In this document: piece after piece, positions 48,316-59,766 of the stretch
Layout: each line of letters begins with the position of its first letter
Numbering within the stretch: position 1 is the first letter of the stretch
Source of the DNA: Batkoa obscura
Taxonomy: Eukaryota; Entomophthoromycota; Entomophthoromycetes; Entomophthorales; Batkoaceae
DNA length: 64,000 nucleotides
Reading direction: 5' to 3'
NCBI GenBank assembly: GCA_030770535.1
Contig: JASVEC010000043.1
Span: forward strand, 62,001-126,000
The notes under the pieces: model-generated
Seen by the model: only the letters and a program-made list of their open reading frames with translations
Told to the model about the DNA's origin: nothing
Database searches by the model: none
Position numbers and translations under genes: made by a program

Positions 48316-51300
48316 TTACTTTGATTTAACTAGAATATAATAATTCACATGAACAATAGGTAAATGAGATTTGAAATCTTCATCTCCATTTTCCAATTTA
48401 TCAGGTGATAATTTCCAACCTTCTGGTACACAAACAATAAATTCTTTTAATTTTAATTTGAATTCAAAATTTCTAATAATATCTTCTAATACTAATAAAC
48501 TTAATGGTATTAGTCGATTCCCATTTTTCTTGTGTAATCGATAATCTTGTATACCAATAATAAATAAACCGTTTTCATCTAACCGATCATAATTCTCTCT
48601 TATTATTTGTAATATTGTTTTTCTTAAATATGGGATTGTAAATGAAGCTAATAAATAGTTAGGTATATGAGAAATATAAATCAATCCTAATAAATTCTTT
48701 TCATTTGGTGGTAAAGACATCATAAAATCATAATGGTTAATATCATCATTAGTAGTATCATTAATATCAACGTTTAAACCTAATTTTAACATCATTTGAT
48801 TATTTTGTCTTATTCGGTTTAATCTTTTTCTTTCATACTCATTAATTTCTTGTTTTTTATCAGAATTGTTAATTTTGGGTGGTGATGTCATTTCTGATTT
48901 TTGTTCATAAATAAAATTTAATTTAGCTTCTTCCCAATTTTTATTTACTGGTGCAAATCTCTCAATCATTCTAGATTGTATTAAATTTTCAAAGGAATAA
49001 ATTTCTGATGTTTCAAACAGCCATACTGTACCCATAATGTTTTCTTTACGATTAATTGGATAATTAGGTACTCCGTGAGCAATTAATTCTACTTTAATTA
49101 TACCTTTACCATATAATACATCTTCTGGTGATAATAAAATAGCTGCTATTCGTTTTGATACTTCTTTTTTTCTTTTTCTAAATATAGCAATATATTCATG
49201 AGTTAAGATTAAAAAATCAAATTTTTCTGAAAGATAAGTTCCTAAACCATACATTTGACATTGCCGTTGTCTTTTTAATATTAATTCTTCTAACTCAAAT
49301 CCAATGTTCATGTAACTTCTTATTGTTTGATAACCAACTGGTATATAAAAACATTTACTTCGATTATCACCAATACCTAAGGTTAATCTACCATTTGTTT
49401 TTAATAATTTCCATGATTCTTTTGCTACTAATGACATTTGATTTTGAAATTCCAACTCGTTACTAATCCTTGACAAATCTCCACTTAAATTAGTTGAATA
49501 TTGTACACAATCTTTATAAGGTGGATGGGATAATATATGATCAAATTTACATTCATTAATCTTATTTAAATTACTTAAATTTCTTGCATCTCCTTGTAAT
49601 ATCAATGGTCTTAAACTAACATCCATTTTTAAACTGGGCGGTAATGCAAAACTACAATTCTTTTGACTTAAAGTTATAGCTACTGGATTTATATCTACAC
49701 CAATACATCTATTATGATGTAGTATTAATAAAAGTTATTTATCTGTTATTTTATCTAATATATTCTTACTTTCTACCATTCAAAAAACATTCAATAGCAT
49801 CTGTGCCTCTACCTAAAAAATTAGATAAAACAAGTGCTCCAGGTTTAGTATATTTTAATAACGATCTTCGTACTGTTTGTGCTAACCAAGTACCATGATA
49901 ATCTGAAGCAGAATGCGAAGCCCCTAAATAGAAAAACAATTAATTTCCAAATAAAAATGTATAACATAATCATAATATTATTTACATCTTGGAGCTCTTC
50001 CAGGTATATCTAAATAAGTCGAATACAAATTTAAAGAATATGATTGATTTTCTTTTGGTCCATAAGAATCCAATAGTTTAGCTTGATTATTATCTAAAGG
50101 TAAATGATAATGATCATACATTGTTCTTGTATTATAAGGCAAATGAGTATACTCCTCTGTATTTGTATTGTATTGATTGGATTGCTTTTTATCTTGTTTT
50201 CCTTTACTTTTCTTTGATAGTCTTTTTTTTCTTAATTTTCCTTTTTCTCCAGAACTAAAACATTGATGGCATAACAAGACTCCATAATAGCCTATCAAAG
50301 TATTAATATATTGTTTATTATTACTATAATCTATTTAAATTACTTTTTCTCCAAACTTTAGATTTTTCGCACCAACAATAAGCACATTGTAATTTTTTTC
50401 TGCCCTTTTTTAAATTTCTTATCTCTTGTTCATCATTTCTTTTCTCTATTAAATAAATAAAACATTAATAATAATCTATTTGGTTCTTATAAAACATTTA
50501 CTTCTAATTGGTAAACTAACTTTAGAACGCGTAGATGTTAATAGCATTCGATCTTGGTCTATAAAATAACAAATAGCCAGTAAACTATGTATAGTTTAAA
50601 CTAATTTTAGATTTTTACCTGTGATTACAAATGATTCTTTATCATGATCATGTTCCACTAATTCAAATCGATGATGATAACACTAAAATATTCTAATTAA
50701 GAACACAATTATATATAATAAATAAACTCCTACCAGAGAACAAAGGTCATAAGAAGAAAAAGTAGCTTGCTTTAAACAAGTAAAACAAGTAAACCAACTA
50801 TATTTCAATTTATCATTATTGAGTATATCAATTTCTTCAGTAACTAAATGTAAATTAATAAACATATTATTAATATATTAATAGTTTAAAACTTACTTAT
50901 TTCTTCCTCATTAGTGTCAATATCAACAATTTTCTCAATTGGACCATCATCATCAATAATAATATCACTACCTTGATGTAGATCTAAAGTGTAATTTTCG
51001 ATATCTAACTTATCATCCTCTTCATCTTCATCTTCATCTTCTTCAATTTCAATTAATGCATCTTCAATTTCAATTGTATGTAAATTATTAATTGAAGGCT
51101 CATTTGCTTTTTCCATGTCAAAAGAATATTCTAAATCCATCTCTTTAGCTTCGATTGGTTTCATGTTTAATAGTGAATTATCGCTATCTGGGCCTTCGAT
51201 ATTATTTTGAAAACCTATTATTATTGTCGTTTTTATTATCAATATTACCTGGAATATTATTCTCATCCCCATTCCCATTCATGGTTTCGATTTCATTAAG

Positions 51301-53845
51301 GGTATCATTATTGCCTAAACAATATTTTTCATCCATATTATTTATATCCATATTTGATTTTTCCTTTTCCTTTTGAATACCATTGGTATTAATATGATTT
51401 GCTTCCAAGTCTAACTGCAGGACATCTTGAACAACATCCTTCATCTCAATTTGATTCTCATGAATACCATTTTCCTTTACGCCTAACTCTGATTTTTTAT
51501 TCGCTCTACTCTCTGTCCCATAATCGGTTTCTTTAAATCCACTCAAATCTCTTTCAAACCAATCTGGGATATTTAAACACGACACATCCGTTAAACTTGA
51601 CACTGGGCTTGACATTAGAAATGTTTGGTCTCCTATTTCAGATATTGAAGTTAAAGAAGATAAATCGGAGAAGGTGTCTAATCTAAAGTGATCTATTTTC
51701 ATATCTGGTTCTTCTTCAATATTAACTATTTCTTCTAATTTTTGCTTCATCATTTCATCGTACTGAAGTTTGAATTCCTTTTGCATTTCTTTTGTTAATA
51801 CTGGTACCCCTTGATCGTTGTATTCTAATTTTGGATCCAGGGGAAGAGGAAGATGACAAAGATCACAATGGAAGTATTCATTAAAGGCATCTTTTTCATA
51901 ATACAAGCTCTCATGATATGGGCAAAAGAAAACTACACCTTTTAAAAATTGTTGGATAGATTTCCCGGTGCATTTTAAGTGATAATATTTACTACAATCA
52001 TCTTTGGTACATCCTATCATTGCCCCTATTCCTCTACATTTACTACATTTATGTTTATTGCTGTCTCTTACAGATCGTGAAATGTTATAGATATCTGACT
52101 GAGATGGATTTTTTATACTTGGATTTATTCCAAGTACTAGTACTTGACCAACAAATTTAGCACAATTGATATGACACCAAAATAAATCCAAAAAAAAGTT
52201 GGGCATGTTGATTAAAGATTCAAATGGATTTAAACTATGAATTCCCTTCTTTGGTCGCCCTTTTTTATTTTGCGGTTTTAATAAGTCATGGATTTCTTTG
52301 GTCCAAACTTCACCAAAATAATACTTTAATGTTGAATAACTCAACTCCCCATTTTGTAATCTAGCAGCATATTTTTGCCACATTTTAGGTCCTGGTTTGA
52401 GGATAAAGGGTTTTTTAATATCGAATAATTCGCCAGTAATTTCTACATGGCTATCAGTATCATGACAAAACACACATGTGATCTTTCTTGGCAAACTTCG
52501 CTTATTAAATAATGGAAAATAACGATAGACACCAGGTATTGTAGGTACGCTTTTTTTAATCTCTTTTTTATACCTCAAAGTCAGAGAAGGTGGTAATTTG
52601 TTCCTTACTTTATCTGTTTGAGCTATCAATTTTATCTCTTTATCATTCCCATCTTCTATTACCAATGGAAATATTGCATCCTGATCATAACTAACAATCA
52701 ACTGAGTACCAGAAGGTTTGTTTGAATTTGAATTGATAGTAGGAAAGTAACCAATTTTACCACCTACTTTTTTACGCGAATAGGAGTTTACATTGTGCTC
52801 AGTGATCAAACATTCAACAGCAAAAGACAACCTTGGATGTTCATGTTTTTTTGGAAATTTTTTCAAGTAGCAGTTAGGGCATAAATCGAAGTCTTCTCCA
52901 CCTTCATTTAGAGTTGAAGATTTGCAGTCTAAGCAATAGTATCGGTATTGTTCGATGAAAGAGTTACATTCATTGCAGTATAATGTCCAACCATCACTTC
53001 GTGAAATGGTGCTGTTTAATGGGAGGTTTGAAACGTTTTGAATAGAGGTTGGATCTTCCAGGATGATAGGTTTTTCAAGTTTAGTTTCATTTTTAATGTA
53101 TTTAGTTGAAGTATTTAGCTGATTATCTACTTGTAAAAGTTTACGTGGCCTACCACGATCTTTTTTAGGTAAGCTAAAAGCTTTTTTAAACTCCTTTATA
53201 TTTTTTTTGGGTTGATTCGTTGCTTTCAGCGGCATCACTAAAAAACTATTAGTTAATAGCTACAAGTTTAAGTACAATAAAGTCTACTTTTACCACTAGA
53301 GCTATTCCCAAGCCTTTTGGTTTCCTCCACGCCATTAAAGCTTAATGGTTTAATCCTATTTTGATCTGTTCTTATCCACTCATTCCTGTAGCTCGCTTCA
53401 TTTTTATATTTAATACAAACCTTATCACTTTCTTGTTTAATGACAATAGCTTCGCACCAGATGCCTTTTCGGTCTAGTACTAATACTTCGTCGTTAATGT
53501 TATAAGTTACTATTATTTCAGTGTTCATTTCATGATTCTCGATCTCCTTCAAAGCTTCTCTTTTAGCCCCACTTGATACCTTTGAGGTTAGAGGGTGTTT
53601 CTTGTGAACTTAAAATACGTTAGCAAGTGTAAATGAAAATTTAAACCTGTTTGGCTGTTACCTTTCCCATTCTCTGCCGAACTATAGATTTTCTTTGGTC
53701 TTCCTCTACCGTCTTTTTTTATCACTTTCTCTTCAGGTAGCGGATTCTCGTCTAAAGAGCATACCCTCTTAAGTATATTTCTAGTAATATAATTACCAAT
53801 GATCAATGGGTTTTCTTTCTTTTTTGTGTCTTTTACAGGACACAT
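48316..53845 (-). CDS. Chromatin-reader/DNA amino-methyltransferase fusion
   Basis: Eleven exons (53845-53662, 53608-53294, 53237-51249, 51214-50897, 50843-50734, 50682-50619, 50558-50502, 50445-50344, 50291-49986, 49923-49770, 49708-48316) join with consistent phases to 1663 aa. Seen in order: AT-hook GRGRPKKI (about 46-53); Tudor/chromo-barrel-like segment (96-150); AT-hook RGRPRK (about 194); ZZ-like Cys/His finger (254-305); extended-PHD Cys/His array (421-608) with AT-hook-like KGRPKK inside; acidic run; second ZZ-like finger WFTCFTC...SYDLC...H-x-H; GATA-like CAYC...VWRK...LLCHQC; then a methyltransferase with FLGRGTDAIE, CIGVDINP (SAM) and SHPPYKDCVQYS (motif IV). The catalytic part resembles bacterial/archaeal N4-cytosine or N6-adenine DNA methylases. 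Inferred: nuclear, histone-guided DNA modification; target base unknown. Confidence 0.85.
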
Positions 53846-54373
53846 GTTATTTTTCGTTTGCAAAATACAATGCCAATCGCTGTAATATTGCTAGTATTCT
53901 TAATGATATATATTGTTGCTATTTTCGTTAATGAAATAGAAATAATAAAAATAAAAATAAAATAGGGGTTGTCAAAATGTTCTCATTTTAATTTTTTATT
54001 GGAATTTGAATTTCTGATGACAATAAAATCAAACCGGTTTTAGTTTATGGCTTGAATTTTATCAGTATTTCCTTGATTTTTCATTTATAATTTCTAATGA
54101 AATTAAGTTTTGTAATTTTTGGTCTTTTTACAATTTTTGTCTAAATGCTAAATAAAGCTACTTTTAGAAAATTAGGCCAAAGTTTAAAAAATCAAGTTTT
54201 ATTAAAATTTAATTGAAAATTTCTGCTACTTCAAAGCCTAGATAGAAACTTGATCAAATCACTCTTACAAAAAAGACTTCCCACATCCCAACCAAAAAAA
54301 TTGTATCTAACCTCAAATAAATAAAAATTTATTAATAAAAAAAGCTACTCATCTCCAACTTGTATATTCTTCA
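53846..54373. other. Intergenic region NoxR to DNA-methyltransferase fusion
   Basis: About 0.53 kb, AT-rich. It should hold the promoter of the fusion gene and the 3' end of noxR; no specific motif is evident. Confidence 0.5.
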
Positions 54374-56032
54374 CTATTCCCCAGCATACAATTCAACCCT
54401 ATCTGCAGGTGGATGTTTACTATCGCCTAGATAACCTCTAGCAATATCCAAATCCTCCTGTTCTGTCATTAAAATAAAGTCATCGTCTTCATCTCTATAT
54501 CTTAGCCTTAATTTACTATTATTAAACTTTTTTTGTACACGATCTAAAAGCTTTTCAAATTTTACATCCGTTTTCATTAACAACACACATGTCTCATTGT
54601 AATGCACTTTCACCTTAAGCTATTTGAAAGAAAGTTAAAATTTAAAATAGCTTAATTCATATTAAAATTTTACCTGGCCAGGAGGCAATGGCAGCTTAGG
54701 TATCGAAGGTTTGATCATAGCGGGATGATTCATATATGGCTGGTTCACCATCTGTGTATAGAAATTAGCTGGAGTACCTAAAGCGCCTATTTGATGATTT
54801 TGATTCGTCAGAACCACTGCACTATGTTTATTAACTTTGTTGTTAGATGCATTGGTTGGGCTCCCTGGGGCACTCGACCCCGTAGAGGGTGGGGTAGGCA
54901 ATTTGATCTTCCTTGACTCTCTTTTTTTCTTTTCTGCGTGTAATCGCTTCTTTCTGCTAATACTGTATCGTCTATGCTCTTCAGTTTGACTGGTGGCTTT
55001 TCGGGAATTTCTACTGGTGTTATTTGAGGCATTGGACTACTATTACCAGCATTCTATTACATTTAAAATTAAGAAATTATCCTATAATCACCTACGTTGT
55101 TATTTACCTCTTTTGCTTGCTTACCAGCAAATCCAGTAAAACTGTCCTTATCATCTTGAGCCCCGATAACCTTTGATTTTCCCAAATAATCTACTTTTTT
55201 AGTGTTTTTAGACTTGGTTTCGGCTGGTCGGAAGATGGAACCTTTTGGCAATAGTATTGGCTCACATTCCTTAATAAATTTAATAAGCTGATTCAGTACG
55301 TGATTGACTTATTAGTTTACCTTCCCATCTTTTTTGACTGCTTTTGGGATAATAGCGCTATGTGAATCAAGTTGTTTATTCACCATTGCATACATGATAT
55401 CCTCTTTAAACTTGGCCTTATTTTCCAAACGAGAGTAACACAAGGATCGATTATACGCTACTTCACATGAGTATAAGGTGTGGTCTAACCCCAGTTGAGC
55501 ATAATTGATCAACAGGTTACCCCTAAGATACTTTAATATATGATTAGTTATAAAGTAAAGTTTTTAAAGCATGAATTACTTGAAAAGATTTATCATAATC
55601 TTCAATTGCTTCTTCATAACTTTCTAATTTGAAACGAGCATTTCCTTTACAATAATGACCAATGGCTGAGTATTGATCAATACCTACCGCAGTTTCAAAA
55701 GATTTTAACTAAGGTAATATAGTTAGTATTATATTTTTTAGTTCATAGTAGTGAGCACTTACTGAATTTTCAATGTCATCCATAGCGTCATATACCAACC
55801 CTATATTTAACGCCACCCTAAAAGATTCGGGTAAATCCTAGTTTATTATTAGTAAGAGTGGCAAAACCTCTATAGTGTTACTTACTTGGAAGATAGATAA
55901 CGCTTCTGAATAATTTTCTTCTTCAAAGCATTTTACTGCTTCTTGCCATTGTTCAATCTCTACCTAGGAAATTTTTAAACCGTGAGTTTTTGCGGTACAC
56001 TATCACTAATAGCAACTTACTTTTAAAGCCAT
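54374..56032 (-). CDS. noxR: NADPH oxidase regulator NoxR (p67phox-like)
   Basis: The start MALK at 56032 precedes short exons with TPR motifs: VEIEQWQEAVKCFEEENYSE, SFRVALNIGLVYDAMDD, YSAIGHYCKGNARFKLESYE. Then come NLLINYAQLGLDHTLYSCEV and AYNRSLCYSRL, diagnostic of NoxR/p67phox, and the activation-type segment GSIFRPAETKSKN, DYLGKSKVIGA, DKDSFTGFAG. A Pro/Thr-rich linker and a C-terminal PB1 domain (KVKVHYNETC to RDEDDDFILM) end the protein. Known role: with Rac activates Nox flavocytochromes to make superoxide in hyphal development; PB1 binds Cdc24. Near 54945-54960 one base appears missing in an A run, shifting from the AER frame to KKRLHAEKKKRES. Confidence 0.9.
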
Positions 56033-57497
56033 GACAACTAGTTTTTCAGCTTCAGTTATTAAATTGAGATTTTGATTTTTTTATAGATTATGGAACTAAG
56101 ATTAAATAAAGAGGAATAAAAAAGTATATTACTTGCTCAAGTTGTAATTATTTAATTTTTGGTAAGCTTTGAAGATCTTAACTTTAGCAAAATTGAAATT
56201 TTGATCTTCTTAATTTGATGATTATCGGCTTTGTTTAATTCATTTTGGGTTTGATAATACAAATTTTAAAGGATGTGAAGAATTGCTTTTTTTAGTAAAT
56301 CTTTCTTGCTTTTTGTCATTATTTTTTGAGTTTAGTGTGCTAATTTAAGCTTAAAATTGTATTTGTAAATTTTTCTACCTTCAATTAAATTGTGGTGGCA
56401 AATTGGTCAATTTACTGTTGCAATAATCAGGACGAAGTTTTACAATAAAAGGCGATAAAATAGCAACAAGTTAAAATGATGTCTTCTTTCCTTTAAGCCT
56501 TGTTATTATATTAACTAACACTTTAATATTCATTTATAATAAGAATTGGGATAGTATTATATAATACTTTAATTACAAAATAATCAAATTGGGTAGAAAC
56601 TACAATTTTAAAGTTACAAATTAAAACTGACCAAGAATAGACAACTTGAAAGAGTAGTTATGATAATCAACAATTAAATTAAAATCGAATTTAATAAAAT
56701 ACCTAAAGTTTTAAATTAATAAAAGTAATACAATATATTATATCACTGTACTATTAATAGTCGTAAAATTTAATAATTTAAGTTGCTACTGTCAACATAA
56801 ACAAGCTTAAGGCTATTTCATAATTAGCATGTTGAAGAAATTGAATTAAACTCAACCTTAGTTTTAATAATTACTAGAAAATCTTAATTTTTAATCATTT
56901 TTAATCATAACAAATATTAATTAATAATTGAAATTAAAAATAATTACAAAATAAAAACATACCTTTAAGAACTATAGCAATATAATAATCTCAGTTTTTT
57001 ATTTATTATTACGATCGATCGTTAAAAACTCATTTTTAGTGGCAACCGTAGAATTTTTAAAATAAAGATTCTATCATATTTTTTAAAATAGCAAGTAAGC
57101 TAAAGTTATTCACTCTTTCGTTTTATGTTAATAACTTAGTTTGAAACCATCGATTTACTCTTTTAGTTGAATAACGATAATAAATATAAACTTAGTTAGA
57201 TTCTAATTTAAAAAATACGGATAAGCTTTATAGAAACTATTACAAATCAAAAGCTATCTTTTTAAGTTTATTCTTTAATTAAACATTTGCTTCTATTGAT
57301 TATAATTGTAAAAACATGTAAAATATATGCATAAATTTACTTTCTGTATAATTAGTGCCTATGTATTGCTTTAAAAAAAATGAGATAGATGTATTTTTGT
57401 AAATAGTCTATATTTAGTTTTTATATAAAGCCATGTAGCAATTAATATAAAAGCATTTGTTCATATGACTTCAATATTTTATTTATGTTAGAATAGT

Positions 57498-57599
57498 TAA
57501 TGGGAGTGTTTTTTTTGACTCCATTATTTTCCATTTTTTAAGCGCTATTTAAGCGGAAAGTTTGTTAGTAAAATTCTTAAATACAAAATACATTCCCTA
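57498..57599. mobile_element. MITE-A copy 6
   Basis: TAATGGGAGTG at the left and ACATTCCCTA at the right with flanking TA; orientation as copy 2. Confidence 0.8.
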
Positions 57600-57680
57600 A
57601 TAGTAGCTTACATTTGATAGCATAAACTATTTTATTTTAATGCTGGAACATTAGCAACACTTGACTTAAATTTGATACGA

Positions 57681-57783
57681 TAATGGAATGTGTTTTTGTG
57701 TTTAAGGATTTCACTAACAAATTTTCCGCTCAAATAGTGCTTAAAAATGGAAAAAATGATGAAGCCAAAAAAACACCCCCATA
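57681..57783. mobile_element. MITE-A copy 7
   Basis: TAATGGAATGTG at the left and ACACCCCCATA at the right; orientation opposite to copy 6. Confidence 0.8.
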
Positions 57784-58606
57784 ATTAGCTGACTAAATTA
57801 AATAGAAATTCTCAAGGTAATAATCGTAGTTGCCCATTTTCGTGCGGAATTTTAAATAAATAAATAAAAAGAAAACAATAGAACCTAAATTATTATAAGC
57901 CAAACGTTCAAAATAGTCCTCTACATTTCAAAATATAGTTTTCAATGGTTCGATTATTGTTTCGGTCTATTTATATTAAAAACATTTAAACTAATAAAGC
58001 AACATTTATCAATCTTAATCGTACTTAAATGATTTTAATAATAGTAAATCTAACCATCAGTATTGCCTGAAATAAAAGGTTTGATTGTTTTGAAGGTTTT
58101 GTGTTAGTTATTTAATTTTGTATTATAGTATTAGTCTGTATTGTTGATTTTATTGTTATCTGTAAATTCAATAATTTTTTAAAATGCTAAATGAGTTACC
58201 TAGACCTTAACTATTTAGAGTGACTTTAAAAAGGAAGAGGCATCGATGATTATGAAGAAAGTTAGAGCAGTTTGCAGTTAGATGTCTACTGTTTTGATTT
58301 AGTGAAAAAAACTATTATGAATTTAACAATACAAAAAAGCTGTAACCTTTAAATTCATGTTGTAAAAAATTGACTAAGACAATAAAAAACACCTAATTGC
58401 AAATTGCTCAAGTAAAAAAATTTAAGATAACATTGAATAGAGATGATGAACTAAAGATATAATAATTCTATATTATAAATTTATAATTTCGAATATTAAA
58501 ATAACAAATTATTGCATAAATCAGCTACCGTCCTTTTCTTAATAGAAGGTAGAGAAGCATTATATTTCTATTAATAAATCAATTTTTATTTAAGTAATTT
58601 AATATA

Positions 58607-58790
58607 TATAAGGGTATTTCCAGAATAATCTCATTTTTTGAAAAAAATGAAAGATCATTAATTGCAATAGTAAATGTCCTGACACTAAAAACAAAATATT
58701 TTTGATGCAAAAAATTTTATTTAGTGCAAGTCTATATCCTTAGAGCAAGGCTTGAACGAAAAGGGAGAATACTTTAGGAACACCCTTATA
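58607..58790. mobile_element. Inverted-repeat element (family D), probable MITE
   Basis: Starts TAAGGGTATTTCC and ends GGAACACCCTTATA, with further imperfect complementarity (AATCTC against GAGAAT). TA dinucleotides flank it. An internal stretch (ATTAATTGCAATAGTAAATG) resembles sequence near 3870, suggesting dispersed copies. Confidence 0.5.
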
Positions 58791-59703
58791 GATAAACGGG
58801 GATTTAAAAATTAATAAATTTTGTTTCAAATCAATATAATCAAATCAATGCCCCAATAAAGTGTAATGTAATTAATTAGTGCTTGCATAAGCAAGTGAGT
58901 CATAAAGATATGTTTCCTTTGCTTCTAAAAGAAAAAGATAAGAGTTGACACGTTAACTGTATGTCAAGATTATGTGCTTATTATTTAAAAAAAGTTAGAT
59001 TTTACAATACCTCAAATGTCTTTATTTCGGTATTAAAAGTTTCCCTTAGCTTGGCAAAACACTCAAACTAAGCGTCATAGATAACATTAAGCCTTGTACT
59101 GCATTTTGCGCAGTTTTTAATCAAACTATTCCGTTTTTAGTATATAATCGATAGCAAGCATCTCAAACCACATTATGATTGTGTAATCCAAGTACATAAA
59201 TTTGTATTATAACTATGAGATAACAGTTCAAGGCCAAGAAAAATAACGAACAAGTGCGGCTGTAATGATCAAATTATATTAACTTAAAGTGAGTGGTGTT
59301 ATGCTATATTTGGAAATAATTAAAAAAGAGTAATTGTTTTTAACAATCATTTAGAGGGACCAAGATTAAATGATAAGATAGGAATAAACATTACGATGTA
59401 ATAAATAGTCTTCATAAATACTTTAAGCCTATACACCAGGAGAGGTAGCTCCGTTTTAAAACAATTATTTAGAGTATATAACGCCATGTTAGTAGTCAAG
59501 TAAAAACTAAGTGGTTACAACAGGAGTTGAATATTGAAGCCTCTTGATAATTAAGCTTAATTTAAAAAGAAAATTCTAAAAATTACTATCTTACTTAATA
59601 TATACTTCATTAAGCCATAAAATAGCATCATCTTAATTATCATGCAAGCGATAACAAATATTACCATTTAATTTTAATAGAGTTTCTAAGAAAAATAATG
59701 AAG

Positions 59704-59711
59704 TATATAAA
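59704..59711 (+). promoter_or_regulatory. TATA box of the MFS gene
   Basis: TATATAAA, 56 bp before the ATG at 59767. Confidence 0.45.
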
Positions 59712-59766
59712 CAGTGTAAACGGAAGTATCTAATTATTAAAAGAAGAATTTAGTTATAAATTAAAC

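Larger units (their letters stand above)
56033..59703. other. Long gene-poor region with repeats
   Basis: About 3.7 kb. It holds MITE-A copies 6 and 7 (opposite orientations, about 80 bp apart) and an inverted-repeat element at 58607-58790. No gene, tRNA or clear pseudogene is evident. Confidence 0.55.

Noticed and set aside
43338-53845. A dedicated gene cluster of methyltransferases (SET1, TRM9, DNA methylase)
   Set aside because: Orientations differ, each of SET1 and TRM9 is a universal housekeeping gene, and nothing shows co-regulation; adjacency may be chance.
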